A DNA stretch of 61,382 nt from Cyanobium sp. CACIAM 14 (GCA_000708525.1 JMRP01000013.1:1-61382), one strand, 5' to 3'. Counted from the stretch's first letter, positions 48,039-57,612 are shown. Numbers and translations are program-made. Notes: a model not told the origin generated them from the letters alone.

Positions 48039-48959
48039 TCAGACCTCGACCAGGCCACTCTCGATGCCGGTCTTGCGCAGCTTGCGCAGGGCCCGCTGCA
48101 CCACCTGCCGGCAGTATTCCCTGCTGCACTCCAGCTGCCGGGCCACTTCCGCCAGGGTGCGCCACTCGTGGCTGCCATCGAGCCCGAAGCGGAGCATCAC
48201 CACCGTGCGCTCCTTGGGCGTGAGGTTGGACTTCTCCAGCAGCGTCCAGACCGAAGCGGTGCGCTCGGCCTGCTCGGCCCGCTCCATCGGAGCCGGCTCG
48301 CTGCTGGGAAGGACATCGACCAGCTCGGAGGGATCGGCCTTGGAACGGACGGCCCCCTGCAGGCTCACAGTGACGCTGCGCAGCTCACAGCCGAGAAGAT
48401 CCTCCACTTCCGCCACGGGCAGTCTCATGGCGGTGGCCAGTTCCCTGGCCGTGGGAGGGTGCCCATGGGACTGGAGATGGCGTGCCTTGGCGGCCCGCAA
48501 CCGGGTGAGCTTCTCGTTCACGTTGACCGGAATGCGAATCGTGCGGCTCTGGGTGGACAGCGCCCGGTTCAGCCCCTGACGGATCCACCAGTAGGCGTAG
48601 GTGCTGAAACGGTGACCGCGGGTGGGGTCGAATTTCTCCACGGCGCGGGTGAGCCCGATCGTGCCTTCCTGGATGAGGTCGAGCAGATCGAGACCCTTGC
48701 CCTGATAGCGCTTGGCGAGATTGACGACGAGCCGCAGATTCGCGGTGACCATCTGCTGTTTGGCCCGCTCTCCCAGGCGCAGGGTTCGCTTCTCCAGATC
48801 GTCGTACTCGCAGGCCGGCCCCTCGCCGCCTGACTGGGCACAGCGCTCCTGCAGGCTCACCATCGCCTGCACCTTGCGCCCCAGGGTGAGCTCCTGCTCG
48901 GGGGTGAGCAACTGATGACGGCCGATCTCGCCGAGAAAGGCACTGAGGGAACTCGCCAT
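48039..48959 (-). CDS. Sigma-70 family RNA polymerase sigma factor (group 2-like)
   Basis: 306 residues from ATG 48959 (MASSLSAFLGEIGRHQLLTP). Region 1.2 (LLTPEQELTLGRKVQAMVSL), region 2 (NLRLVVNLAKRYQGKGLDLL, DLIQEGTIGLTRAVEKFDPT, RGHRFSTYAYWWIRQGLNRA), region 3 (LTRLRAAKARHLQSHGHPPT) and region 4 (LTPKERTVVMLRFGLDGSHE, TLAEVARQLECSREYCRQVV) are all seen. It lacks the long N-terminal part of RpoD, so it is a non-essential alternative factor of the primary-like group typical of cyanobacteria. Confidence 0.93.
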   Translation of the reverse strand: MASSLSAFLGEIGRHQLLTPEQELTLGRKVQAMVSLQERCAQSGGEGPACEYDDLEKRTLRLGERAKQQMVTANLRLVVNLAKRYQGKGLDLLDLIQEGTIGLTRAVEKFDPTRGHRFSTYAYWWIRQGLNRALSTQSRTIRIPVNVNEKLTRLRAAKARHLQSHGHPPTARELATAMRLPVAEVEDLLGCELRSVTVSLQGAVRSKADPSELVDVLPSSEPAPMERAEQAERTASVWTLLEKSNLTPKERTVVMLRFGLDGSHEWRTLAEVARQLECSREYCRQVVQRALRKLRKTGIESGLVEV

Positions 48960-49181
48960 AGAGCATCTGAATCGCTTTGTTGAACCTAGGGTTCTTATGG
49001 AATCCACCGAAAACAATCGGAAAGTTTTCAAGGTTCTGTTGGGCTCCGTAATTCCACTTATCTCCCTAATTCCACTTTCCTGCCGATTTCGTCCGCCGCG
49101 CCGTTCCCGCCCGCCCGGGCCGTCCGGACGGCAGGCCGGGCCCAGCCGCTACCGTCCCTGGCGTCTGCTTCCCACCAGCCG

Positions 49182-49670
49182 ATGGCCGGGCTCCTCTCCA
49201 CCCCCTCCAACGTGCTCGCCAGCGCCGGCGTGGCCTACGTGCACTACCTGAGCTTCATGGTCTGCTTCGGGGCCCTGGTGCTGGAGCGGCGCCTGATCCG
49301 TTCGAACCCGGAGCGCAAGGACGCGATCCTGATGGTGATCACCGACGTGACCTACGGGGTCGCGGCCCTGGCGGTGCTGCTCACCGGCATCCTGCGGGTG
49401 CTCTATTTCGGTCAGGGTTCGAGCTTCTACACCGAGAACCCCCTGTTCTGGTGGAAGGTGGGCACCTATCTCTCCGTAGGTGCTCTGTCGCTCTATCCGA
49501 CGATCACCTACATCCTCTGGGCCATTCCCCTGCGCAAGGGCGAGCTGCCCCAGGTGAGCGAAGCCCTGGCCGCGCGCCTGCGCTGGGTGCTCAACATCGA
49601 GCTGGCGGGCTTCGCCTCCATCCCCCTGATGGCCGCCCTGATGGCCCGCGGCGTCGGTCTGCCGGGCTGA
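49182..49670 (+). CDS. DUF2214-family membrane protein
   Basis: 162 residues with four hydrophobic helices: AGVAYVHYLSFMVCFGALVL, VTYGVAALAVLLTGILRVLY, FWWKVGTYLSVGALSLYPTI and LAGFASIPLMAALMARGVG. YVHYLSF near the start and R-V-L-Y-F-G-x-G-x-x-x-Y match DUF2214. Function unknown. The stop and the next start share one base (TGATG). Confidence 0.85.
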   Translation: MAGLLSTPSNVLASAGVAYVHYLSFMVCFGALVLERRLIRSNPERKDAILMVITDVTYGVAALAVLLTGILRVLYFGQGSSFYTENPLFWWKVGTYLSVGALSLYPTITYILWAIPLRKGELPQVSEALAARLRWVLNIELAGFASIPLMAALMARGVGLPG

Positions 49671-50488
49671 TGGCCTGGTGGACATCCCCTGTCCGGAAGA
49701 TCCTCCTGAGCCTTCTGGTCCTGCAGGGGCTTGCCGCGCCGTCGCAGGCTGCCGAAGCGGCCTGCCCCACCAGCCTGGGCCGCCGAGCGGCCCGCCTGGT
49801 CCCTGCGGCGGACACGGCCCAGACCTCCGCAGCGCCCCTGCGTCTCCCCCTCCCCGCCGCTGGCGATTACCGCCACCTGCTGCGTCCCACGCCCTTGGGC
49901 TGGGCGCGGCTCGCTCACTGGTGCGTGTGGGTGGAGCCAGTGACTGTCAGCGGGCCGGCGGCGATGTGGGACCAACGCTGGCTGACGGCGATCGAGCAGG
50001 CCCTGCTCCAGTGGCAGGAGCTGCTGCCGATCACCCGGGTGGGGGATCCGGGGGCGGCCCAGGTGCTTGTTTTCCGGCGGCGCCCGCCCCTGGCCCGTGA
50101 GGCCTCGGGCCGTACCAGGGCCAGCCATGGCCGGGCCCTGCTGGAGCTGGTGGAGGTGGACCGGGGAAACGGCTGGCGGCTGGAGCCCCGGGTGGAGGTG
50201 CTGATCAGCCCTGGCCAGCGGCAGGAGGCCACCGAGGCCACGGCGCTGCACGAACTGGGGCACGCCTTCGGCCTCTGGGGCCACAGCGACGACGCCGGCG
50301 ACGCCATGGCCGCGGTTCCCGGTGCCCGGCCGGTGCTGTTGCTCAGCCCCCGTGACCGGGCCACGCTGCAGTGGCTCTACCGTCAGCCGACCCGCTTCGG
50401 GCAGTCACCAGCGGCCGGCCCTGCGACGGAGCGGCGGGTGCCCGTGAACACCCAGCGAGCGCCTGAGGCAGTCCCGGCAACGCCCTGA
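49670..50488 (+). CDS. Secreted matrixin-like zinc metalloprotease
   Basis: 272 residues with a signal peptide (ILLSLLVLQGLAAPSQAAEA). The mature part holds AIEQALLQWQELLPITRV and the zinc site TALHELGHAFGLWGHSDDAG, the metzincin H-E-x-x-H-x-x-G-x-x-x-H. A downstream Met (GDAMAAV) could be the Met-turn. Matrixin-like proteins of this size occur in cyanobacteria; substrate unknown. Confidence 0.85.
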   Translation: MAWWTSPVRKILLSLLVLQGLAAPSQAAEAACPTSLGRRAARLVPAADTAQTSAAPLRLPLPAAGDYRHLLRPTPLGWARLAHWCVWVEPVTVSGPAAMWDQRWLTAIEQALLQWQELLPITRVGDPGAAQVLVFRRRPPLAREASGRTRASHGRALLELVEVDRGNGWRLEPRVEVLISPGQRQEATEATALHELGHAFGLWGHSDDAGDAMAAVPGARPVLLLSPRDRATLQWLYRQPTRFGQSPAAGPATERRVPVNTQRAPEAVPATP

Positions 50489-50507
50489 GACATCCGGGCT
50501 CCCGGCC

Positions 50508-51314
50508 TCAGACCGGCGGAGCTCCCTCGTGATGGGGGGGCCGGTGCGGAGGGTGCCGGTGGTGGTAGGGCACGAAGCCGGGCCCGTAGATCTGCTCGAG
50601 GCGGGCGGGGCTGAGGGCGTGATCGGGGGGCCCGAAGCACCGCAGGCGCCGGTTGAGGCAGAGCACCCCATCGCAGGTGCGACGCACCATCTCGAGGTCG
50701 TGGGAGACCTGCAGGATCGTCCAGCCTTCGCTGCGGCGCAGCTGGTACAGGAGGGTGTGGAACTGCTCGGCGGCCAGGGCATCGAGACCGGCCTGGGCCT
50801 CATCGAGCACCAGCAGGCGGCGGGGCCTCACCACGCAGAACGCCAGCAGCACCCGCTTGAGCTGGCCGCCGGAGAGTTCCGAGAGGAGACGATCACCCAG
50901 GTCGGCGCAGAGCGTCTTCTGCAGGGCCACCCGGATGGCGCTGCGGCGCGCCGCCAGGCCAAGCCAGGGCAGGGAGAGGCCTGGAGGATCCCAGCCCAGC
51001 CCCACGAATTCAGCCACCGTGAGCGGAAAGCGGCCGTGGAGCGTGAGGGTCTGGGGGAGGTAGGCGAGCCGGGCACGCAGATCGCCGGGCAGCTGGCCGC
51101 GGCTGCCGAGGCTGCAGCCCAGGAACCGCACCTGACCGGCCTGGCGGGGCAGGATCCCCAGGATGGCCTGCACCAGGGTGCTCTTGCCGGCCCCGTTCGG
51201 GCCCACCAGAGCCGTGTCCGATTCGGCGGCCAGCTGGAAGCTCACGTCGTCGACGACCGTGACCGCGTCTCGCTGCACGGTCAGGTGACTGACTTCGAGA
51301 ACCATTTCCGCCAT
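50508..51314 (-). CDS. Metal-type ABC transporter ATP-binding protein
   Basis: 268 residues. Walker A LVGPNGAGKSTLVQAIL (38-46), the signature LSELSGGQLKRVLLAF, Walker B RRLLVLDEAQAGLD and H-loop LQVSHDLEMVRRTCDG are intact. The C-terminal tail PYHHRHPPHRPPHHEG is His-rich, as in ZnuC-type zinc/manganese importers, so zinc or another metal is the likely cargo. No permease or binding-protein gene adjoins it, which is unusual. Confidence 0.82.
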   Translation of the reverse strand: MAEMVLEVSHLTVQRDAVTVVDDVSFQLAAESDTALVGPNGAGKSTLVQAILGILPRQAGQVRFLGCSLGSRGQLPGDLRARLAYLPQTLTLHGRFPLTVAEFVGLGWDPPGLSLPWLGLAARRSAIRVALQKTLCADLGDRLLSELSGGQLKRVLLAFCVVRPRRLLVLDEAQAGLDALAAEQFHTLLYQLRRSEGWTILQVSHDLEMVRRTCDGVLCLNRRLRCFGPPDHALSPARLEQIYGPGFVPYHHRHPPHRPPHHEGAPPV

Positions 51315-51406
51315 TGCTGCAGCCTACCGAGAGCCCACCGGCCTGGCCGCCGCCGCTGAACCGTTCGGCCCTCGACAATGGACGGATTCCGCCGAAGCGA
51401 ACCCCG

Positions 51407-52081
51407 ATGGCCACCCTCGCCGTGACCGGAGCCTCCGGAAAGACGGGCTGGCGCGTGGTGGAGGAGGCCCTGCGCCGGGGCTGGCGGGTGAAGGCGATCC
51501 TGCGGCCGGGGTCCGACGTGCCGGCCGGGCTGGCGGGGGCGGAGCTGGTGCGGCTGGAACTGGGCGACGGCGAAGCCCTCAGCGCCGCCCTCAGCGGCTG
51601 CGACGCCCTGGTGATCGCCACCGGTGCGCGCCCGTCGATCGACCTGAGCGGCCCGCTGAAGGTGGATGCCCTGGCGGTGCGCTCCCAGATCGCCGCCTGC
51701 CGCAGGGCAGGGCTGAAGCGGGTGGTGCTGGTGAGCTCCCTCTGCAGCGGCCGCTGGATCCACCCCCTCAACCTGTTCGGGCTGATCCTGGTGTGGAAGG
51801 GGGTTGGGGAACGCTGGCTGGCGGCCAGCGGCCTGGAGTGGACCGTGGTGCGCCCGGGGGGGCTGAAAGAAACCGAGGAGGGCCTCGAGAGCGAAGGCAT
51901 CCGCTTCAGCGGCCCGGATCAGCAGGAGAGCGACAGCATCCCCCGGCGCCTGGTGGCACGGGTGTGCCTGGATGCCCTGGACACCCCAGCCGCCGTCGGG
52001 CGGATCATCGAGATCACCAGCAGCCCGCAGCAGCAGGCTGTGGAACTTGCCGAGTGGCTGGCCGGGGCGGCCGAAAGCTGA
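51407..52081 (+). CDS. Atypical short-chain NAD(P)-binding protein (NmrA/Ycf39-like)
   Basis: 224 residues from the ATG giving MATLAVTGASGKTGWRVVEE. The N-terminal G-A-S-G-K-T-G is the Rossmann nucleotide loop; VVLVSSLCSGRWIHPLN has the Ser and lacks the canonical YxxxK, GVGERWLAASGLEWTVVRPG is typical of atypical SDRs such as Ycf39-like proteins. Likely chloroplast/cyanobacterial assembly or regulatory type; function unknown. Confidence 0.82.
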   Translation: MATLAVTGASGKTGWRVVEEALRRGWRVKAILRPGSDVPAGLAGAELVRLELGDGEALSAALSGCDALVIATGARPSIDLSGPLKVDALAVRSQIAACRRAGLKRVVLVSSLCSGRWIHPLNLFGLILVWKGVGERWLAASGLEWTVVRPGGLKETEEGLESEGIRFSGPDQQESDSIPRRLVARVCLDALDTPAAVGRIIEITSSPQQQAVELAEWLAGAAES

Positions 52082-52159
52082 GGGCACGCCGTGACGGCCG
52101 CAGCGAGATCCGTCGGGACCGATCGGCGGCTGTAAGGTCACCCCGGCATTCGCGGCTGG

Positions 52160-53119
52160 ATGCGCAAACCCATTCTCCTGCTGGGCCTGACGGTGCTGGT
52201 CACGGCCGGAGCCAGCTTCACAGCGGCCCATCTGCTGCTTCGCACCACCATGCCCGCGACCCGTACGGTGGTGTCGCCACCGCTGCCGGGTGGGGTGGCC
52301 CTGGGCGACCCCACGCCCCGCTTCGTGGGCGACAGCCGGGAGAAGGCGATGGCCGCCATCGACGCCACCGCCTGGGACCGCATGAACCAGGGGCTGATCC
52401 GCCTGGCACGGCGCTTCGAGGGCTTCCCCTACAAGGCCTTCTCCCTCGATGGGGGGGAGAAGGAGCAGCTGCTGCTCGATCTCACCCACTTCGACTGCTT
52501 CCTGTTCGTGGAGCAGCTGCTGGCGCTGGCCAACAGCCGCAAGGTGGACACATTGACAGAGGGCCTCGAACGCTTCGCCGGCCACGTGCGCCAGCTGCGC
52601 TACGAGAAGGGCGAGGTGGACTACTGCCGGCGGCAGCACTACTTCACCCGTTGGGCGGAGGCGGCCGAACGCAACGGCTACCTGGTGAACCTCACCCCCT
52701 TCCTGCCGGGGGCCGCGAGCCGCACCGTGGCGCTGAATTACATGTCCACCCACCCGGGCAGCTACGGGCCGATGAAGCTGGAGCGCAACCGCCGGTGCAT
52801 CGGCGAACTGGAGCGGAACCTGGTGGTGAACCAGCCCTACATCCCCCTGGCGGCGCTGCCGGGTGTGCTGCCGTCGCTGCGCACGGGCGACATCTTCGCG
52901 CTGGTGACGAAGGTGCCGGGGCTGGATGTGACCCACGTGGGCTTCCTTGAGGTGAACGGCGGCAAGGTGGATGCGATCCATGCCGTGGAGGGGGCGGGGG
53001 TGAAGCACAGCGAGAACTTCGCGGCCTATGCGGCGAAGGTGCCGGATGTGATCGGGGTGGCGATCTACCGGCCCCGGCCGAATGAGGGGGTGGTGGGGAG
53101 TTCTAAGCCGCACCGATGA
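52160..53119 (+). CDS. DUF1460 protein (NlpC/P60-like, membrane anchored)
   Basis: 319 residues with an N-terminal membrane helix or signal (LLLGLTVLVTAGASFTAAHL). The core has THFDCFLFVEQLLALANSRK (catalytic Cys in F-D-C-F), YEKGEVDYCRRQHYFTRWAE, and VTHVGFLEVNGGKVDAIHAV (His). This matches the DUF1460 family, which has a permuted NlpC/P60 fold and acts on peptidoglycan-derived peptides. The 3' end overlaps the convergent RTX gene by 17 bases. Confidence 0.88.
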   Translation: MRKPILLLGLTVLVTAGASFTAAHLLLRTTMPATRTVVSPPLPGGVALGDPTPRFVGDSREKAMAAIDATAWDRMNQGLIRLARRFEGFPYKAFSLDGGEKEQLLLDLTHFDCFLFVEQLLALANSRKVDTLTEGLERFAGHVRQLRYEKGEVDYCRRQHYFTRWAEAAERNGYLVNLTPFLPGAASRTVALNYMSTHPGSYGPMKLERNRRCIGELERNLVVNQPYIPLAALPGVLPSLRTGDIFALVTKVPGLDVTHVGFLEVNGGKVDAIHAVEGAGVKHSENFAAYAAKVPDVIGVAIYRPRPNEGVVGSSKPHR

Positions 53120-56100
53120 ATCCCATCACTTGCTGATCACCCCACACCGTTCCATCGGCAAACTGGAAGGCTTCGATCCGGTACACCTCCGACGCAAAAT
53201 AGTTCTCCACCTGCAGACGATCCCCAGATCCGTAGTACAGATACAGATGGTTCCAGTGACGCTCCACCTGCTGCACCTCAGACGCCATCACATCCGTGAA
53301 CAGCACCACATCACGGTTCCCGGCTCGACCATCCACATCGCTGATCGTCTTCTGATCACCTCCCTTCCCGATCACATACACATCATCCCCACCACCCCCG
53401 TTCAGCAGATCCTTCCCCCGGCCAGCCACCAGCCAGTCACGGCCTCCTCCTCCATACAGCACATCATCGCCGGATCCTCCATCGAGATGGTCATCCCCTT
53501 CGTTCCCGTACAGACCATCATGGCCGGCGCCGCCCACCAGCACATCGCCGAATCCTCCGCCATGCAGCTGGTCGTTCCCTTCCAGTCCATCGATTCGATT
53601 GGCCATATCCCCATACCCTCCCAGCCAGTCATTCCCTGACGTCGCTCCTCCCACCACCACACGATCACGCAGCTCGCCATCACCCCACACCGTTCCATCG
53701 GCAAACTGGAAGGCTTCGATCCGGTACACCTCCGACGCAAAATAGTTCTCCACCTGCAGACGATCCCCAGATCCGTAGTACAGATACAGATGGTTCCAGT
53801 GACGCTCCACCTGCTGCACCTCAGACGCCATCACATCCGTGAACAGCACCACATCACGGTTCCCGGCTCGACCATCCACATCGCTGATCGTCTTCTGATC
53901 ACCTCCCTTCCCGATCACATACACATCATCCCCACCACCCCCGTTCAGCAGATCCTTCCCCCGGCCAGCCACCAGCCAGTCACGGCCTCCTCCCCCATAC
54001 AGCACATCGTCGCCGGATCCTCCCTGGATGAAGTCCTGAGAATCGGTCCCATGAATCTGGTTGGATCCAGCAGAGCCAAGAATCAATCGATGCTCGGAGA
54101 GCAACCGCAATTTGACATCGCTATTTGTGGAAAGACTCAATGCATTCTGCTGAAGACACTTGACGATGAGTTGCCCCTCATCACCAATGGATCTCAGTAC
54201 TCCGCCAAGACGAAATAGTCTGGAGAAGTCGTGGTTCAGCAGGAAGTGTGCGTCCAGATACTGGGTGACCCGATCAAGACCTGCAGGTGAGAGATCAGCC
54301 TGAAACTTCCCTCCCGGGCCAACAAACTGCTGAAGGATTGGCCAGGCGTCTGTCTGGAGGATCAGTTGATGTTCCAGCTGGGAACGGAAATCCTCATAAG
54401 CCCGATGGAGAAGATTCACGGCTGCGCCAACAGGGCGTGGATCGATCCAGCCCTCCCGAAACTTCTGTCCGAGCAAACGCTCCATGACCGCAAGCCGCCC
54501 TTCCACAGAGCTTTGGGCAGGCCCACCATTCATGGAGGACACTCCCGTCCAGCGAAAGATCAGCGGATCGATCAACGTGTCGCGCTGAGCAGCCCCTCCC
54601 TGAACCCAGAGCTGAAGGAGCAACCGCAACTCGCCGGTGCGATCCGTGGCAATCGCCTGATGAAGATCCATGACGCTACCCATCCCTGTCAGATTCGGCA
54701 GGGCGGCGAGAGTGTGATCGACTGGAGCAGGATCAAGCCATCTGGTACGTGCTCGATCCACTCGGAACCACACATCATGCATCGCCTGAGAAGTACCATC
54801 AGAAGCCAGATACTGGCCGATCTGAAGATGTCTATTTCCTTGGGCATCCGAGTGAGTTGATGCCGAATAATCGGTACTCAGCCGGATCACTCCAGCTTCC
54901 TGCATCGAGAGCAACTCCCCTGACTCCACAAAGCCATTGCTGTTTCCATCCATCCACACTTTCAGCGTGGACCATGCAGCATCATCTTTGTTGAGAAAGC
55001 GATCACCATTGCTATCCAGCGACCTCAGAGCCTCGAAGCCATTGGACGCTTTACTTCCACCTGGCAATTCTGTGTGATTGCCAAACAGTTCTCCCCCATC
55101 GTCAATCGCTCCATTACCGTCCAGATCGCGAACAAGCAAGCCATCGGTGGGGCTCACCCAGCCTGTTCGTTCTGCAAACCCATTTCTATCATGATCAAAA
55201 TAGATCCCGGAGGAAGTCTCTGACAGGGTGGTAACACCGTTGCGATCAAGATCCAGAACAAGTGGGCACGAGTAGGCCCTCTCCGCTGCCTGGAAACTCC
55301 CCCTCAGCCCTTCCAAACCCTTCTCCCAGAGATCAGCGAGGCGGTCTGCCAGGAACCCGGCAGCTTCATCGGCATAGGCACTCCCGAGCATGGACGCCGA
55401 AAGCGTGAGCCCCCCAGCGGCCAACCAACCAAGGGGGCCAGCCGCCAGCAGGGGCGCCAGGGCCAGAGAAGCAAGTCGACCGGCGAGGATGGCTCCAGCG
55501 TTCTCGAGAGCCCATCGAGTCAACATCTGCTGGGCAGCGACCTGATCGCCCGCATCCATCGCCGCCTTCGCGTCATGCGCAACGGCGGCAAGACTGACGA
55601 CATCCGCAATCTGTCCCAAATGATCCAAGGCCCTTAACCATCGTCCAGAGCCAGCGAAATTCCGTGACTGCAGATCTTGCTTATAACGAATTACAAGATT
55701 ATCTTGCGCTCTGTAGATATCTTTTAATGCCGCTCTGTGCGAAGCAATCCTTTCTGGAGGAATAAAGTCCGCCATTGACCGAATTGGCATATCCGGAGGC
55801 GGGGATTTGCCGTCAATGACCTTGGAATCTTGAAAGAAGCTTCTGGAGTCTACGATGTAATGTTCATTGATTCGCCTTGGATTACCATACTCATCAACAG
55901 CGATCTTAATACGAGCTAATCTCTCCTCAGATGCAGCAACAATAATCCTAAATGACTCTTCCACGGTCAAGCCATGGAATGCCTCCCTTGGTATACCATC
56001 GATACTAACCACTTTGGGGTTAACCAAAATCAGTGGGAGCTCAGTCTGAAAAAACACACGACTGGTTGAAGCACCGCCAGTAAAAGTAACCACTTCACCA

Positions 56101-56525
56101 GACGCATCGGCGACATAACGAGCAGAGACTTGATCCCAAACACCATTATTCACCCTCTCTCCATTTACAATTTCGCCATCCATAAACCACCTCAATCCGT
56201 CCTGATCATCTCCAAATATCTCAGCCAGCTTGTCCGCAAGCTTCTTATTATATTCTCCTGAGCTTTTTGTAAGGTTTAGAAACTTGCCAACTTCTGACCG
56301 GTCGATTGTTCGGACGTCATTTCCAGACCTATGCAAGGCTTCAGCCATTGCACCAGAATGCACATATTTCTCGCCGAAAGAGTCAAATCTTCCCGCAATT
56401 CCACTATACAAGACTGTTACCTTCCCTTCCACTCTGTGGTCAACGCGCTGAATCAACTCAAGAAGCTGCTCCTTGGTGGAGACTTTGTCAAGCAATAGGT
56501 TTGCCTGCTCAGCGGTAAGCATCAT
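53103..56525 (-). CDS. Large RTX (calcium-binding repeat) exported protein, possible toxin
   Basis: 1140 residues without a signal peptide. Residues 1-220 are an unrecognised globular region (VLYSGIAGRFDSFGEKYVHS, SRVFFQTELPLILVNPKVVS). A helical, hydrophobic stretch lies near 345-390 (LASLALAPLLAAGPLGWLAA). Calcium-binding EF-hand-like motifs follow: LDLDRNGVTTLS, FDHDRNGFAERTGW, RDLDGNGAIDDGGELFGNHT. The C-terminus has RTX nonapeptides (GGSGDDVLYGGGGRDWLVAG, GGGGDDVYVIG) in two near-identical copies. RTX proteins leave by type I secretion; no T1SS genes are in the window. DNA is much less GC-rich than its neighbours, so it is probably acquired. Confidence 0.88.
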   Translation of the reverse strand: MMLTAEQANLLLDKVSTKEQLLELIQRVDHRVEGKVTVLYSGIAGRFDSFGEKYVHSGAMAEALHRSGNDVRTIDRSEVGKFLNLTKSSGEYNKKLADKLAEIFGDDQDGLRWFMDGEIVNGERVNNGVWDQVSARYVADASGEVVTFTGGASTSRVFFQTELPLILVNPKVVSIDGIPREAFHGLTVEESFRIIVAASEERLARIKIAVDEYGNPRRINEHYIVDSRSFFQDSKVIDGKSPPPDMPIRSMADFIPPERIASHRAALKDIYRAQDNLVIRYKQDLQSRNFAGSGRWLRALDHLGQIADVVSLAAVAHDAKAAMDAGDQVAAQQMLTRWALENAGAILAGRLASLALAPLLAAGPLGWLAAGGLTLSASMLGSAYADEAAGFLADRLADLWEKGLEGLRGSFQAAERAYSCPLVLDLDRNGVTTLSETSSGIYFDHDRNGFAERTGWVSPTDGLLVRDLDGNGAIDDGGELFGNHTELPGGSKASNGFEALRSLDSNGDRFLNKDDAAWSTLKVWMDGNSNGFVESGELLSMQEAGVIRLSTDYSASTHSDAQGNRHLQIGQYLASDGTSQAMHDVWFRVDRARTRWLDPAPVDHTLAALPNLTGMGSVMDLHQAIATDRTGELRLLLQLWVQGGAAQRDTLIDPLIFRWTGVSSMNGGPAQSSVEGRLAVMERLLGQKFREGWIDPRPVGAAVNLLHRAYEDFRSQLEHQLILQTDAWPILQQFVGPGGKFQADLSPAGLDRVTQYLDAHFLLNHDFSRLFRLGGVLRSIGDEGQLIVKCLQQNALSLSTNSDVKLRLLSEHRLILGSAGSNQIHGTDSQDFIQGGSGDDVLYGGGGRDWLVAGRGKDLLNGGGGDDVYVIGKGGDQKTISDVDGRAGNRDVVLFTDVMASEVQQVERHWNHLYLYYGSGDRLQVENYFASEVYRIEAFQFADGTVWGDGELRDRVVVGGATSGNDWLGGYGDMANRIDGLEGNDQLHGGGFGDVLVGGAGHDGLYGNEGDDHLDGGSGDDVLYGGGGRDWLVAGRGKDLLNGGGGDDVYVIGKGGDQKTISDVDGRAGNRDVVLFTDVMASEVQQVERHWNHLYLYYGSGDRLQVENYFASEVYRIEAFQFADGTVWGDQQVMGFIGAA
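53136..53450. repeat. First copy of a 315-base perfect direct repeat in the RTX gene
   Basis: Identical base for base to 53679-53993. The two copies lie 543 bases (181 codons) apart in frame and encode the module with GKGGDQKTISDVDGRAGNRD and YYGSGDRLQVENYFASEVYR. Similarity continues with a few mismatches to about 53480. Confidence 0.95.
53679..53993. repeat. Second copy of the 315-base perfect direct repeat in the RTX gene
   Basis: Second copy of the unit at 53136-53450. Absence of any silent difference over 315 bases indicates a recent duplication or conversion event. Confidence 0.95.
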
Positions 56526-56567
56526 TAGCTTCGACGAAAAAGACTGCCTTAAAGATCTACAAACCTC

Positions 56568-56978
56568 TTAAAACTCAAATGTCACAACTCTGTCAGGCGC
56601 AAATCTGTTTTCCTCGCCGTCATACCCAAATACCAACAAAGCCTGTTTGAGCACAGAGAAGAACTCACTCCTGTCAAGCCCCCCCAAGTCATACGGCTGG
56701 ACATGCGAAACCTCTTTCCACACAATGTAAAAAGGCTTTTCCCGAAGACTGATCGAGCCATGCCCCAGATTCAACGAGACATCTAGCAGCTTTCCGTGAA
56801 GATAAAGCCAAAACTGGCCTTCAGAGACATAATCTCTGGCATAGCTCTCAACGATCCCACCCCACAGATAACAATCATTCTCCTTGTCCCTCGTCCAGTA
56901 ACGACCGGCGCCTGGTTTGAAGGGCAGGTTGTAGCGGGCGATGTCTTCGTCAGAGACCACTTCATTCACGAAAGCCAT
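56568..56978 (-). CDS. Small protein preceding the RTX gene, possible immunity partner
   Basis: 136 residues from ATG 56978 (MAFVNEVVSDEDIARYNLPF); the frame is open to 57077 but that extension looks unrelated. The body, ARYNLPFKPGAGRYWTRDKE, LWGGIVESYARDYVSEGQFW, YLHGKLLDVSLNLGHG and VSHVQPYDLGGLDRSEFFSV, is protein-like with many aromatic residues. Similar small proteins are known to me beside RTX-type genes, but no function is established. 42 bases before the RTX gene on the same strand, so co-transcribed. Confidence 0.65.
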   Translation of the reverse strand: MAFVNEVVSDEDIARYNLPFKPGAGRYWTRDKENDCYLWGGIVESYARDYVSEGQFWLYLHGKLLDVSLNLGHGSISLREKPFYIVWKEVSHVQPYDLGGLDRSEFFSVLKQALLVFGYDGEENRFAPDRVVTFEF

Positions 56979-57246
56979 CGGGTTTTCAACGCATGAAGTG
57001 GAGTTGATCGAGTCAAAGAATGGATCCGTGATGGCGCTGCGGCCATCGAACGGCTTCCCAGGAAGCAGGTGCTGCACGTCGAGAACGTAACGATGGAACG
57101 GGAAGCCGGCCAGGCAGGGCGAAATGCCGAACCCTTGCGTCTTCCCCTCCAGGTTTCCCGTGAACAGTCAGTGCTAGCAGCGCATGATCAGCCGATGGGC
57201 AGGGCAGAAATCATTGGCCGGATCTGCGGCTCATTGACGCACTTCC

Positions 57247-57612
57247 TCACCCATCCAGCTCCAGCCACTTCCGCGCCTCCACCGCCGCCTTCTCCTGTCC
57301 CTGGCGGTGGCCCAGGGCGAAGGCCGCCATGCACGCCAGCGTGATCGACGCCGGCACCGCAACCGGCGGCATCCGGTGGCGGCGGGCCAGATCATCCGGC
57401 AGTCCTCCCAGGCTGAGGATCAGGAAGCCCACCGCTGCCAGCGACGTGAGGCCGTAGAGAAACGGAGTGAAGGTGCGGCGGGTCAGCCCGTGCAGCAGCA
57501 CCACCGCCAGCCCCACCCAAGGCAGGCCCGACCCCAGCGCCCACAGCCAGCGTTCGCCCGGGCCATCGGCCAGGCGGCGGCGGCAGGCCAGTTCCCGCGA
57601 CAGGCGGCTCAT
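57247..57612 (-). CDS. Small membrane protein after hisIE
   Basis: 121 residues from the ATG overlapping the hisIE stop (ATGA). Three hydrophobic segments ([60 protein letters not shown]). Ends [14 protein letters not shown], amphipathic. Unknown function; probably co-translated with hisIE. Confidence 0.7.
   Translation of the reverse strand: MSRLSRELACRRRLADGPGERWLWALGSGLPWVGLAVVLLHGLTRRTFTPFLYGLTSLAAVGFLILSLGGLPDDLARRHRMPPVAVPASITLACMAAFALGHRQGQEKAAVEARKWLELDG

Noticed and set aside
57069..57344. Possible 91-codon plus-strand gene after the low-GC island
   Set aside because: The second half is proline-rich and is the antisense of the small membrane gene; no start signal.
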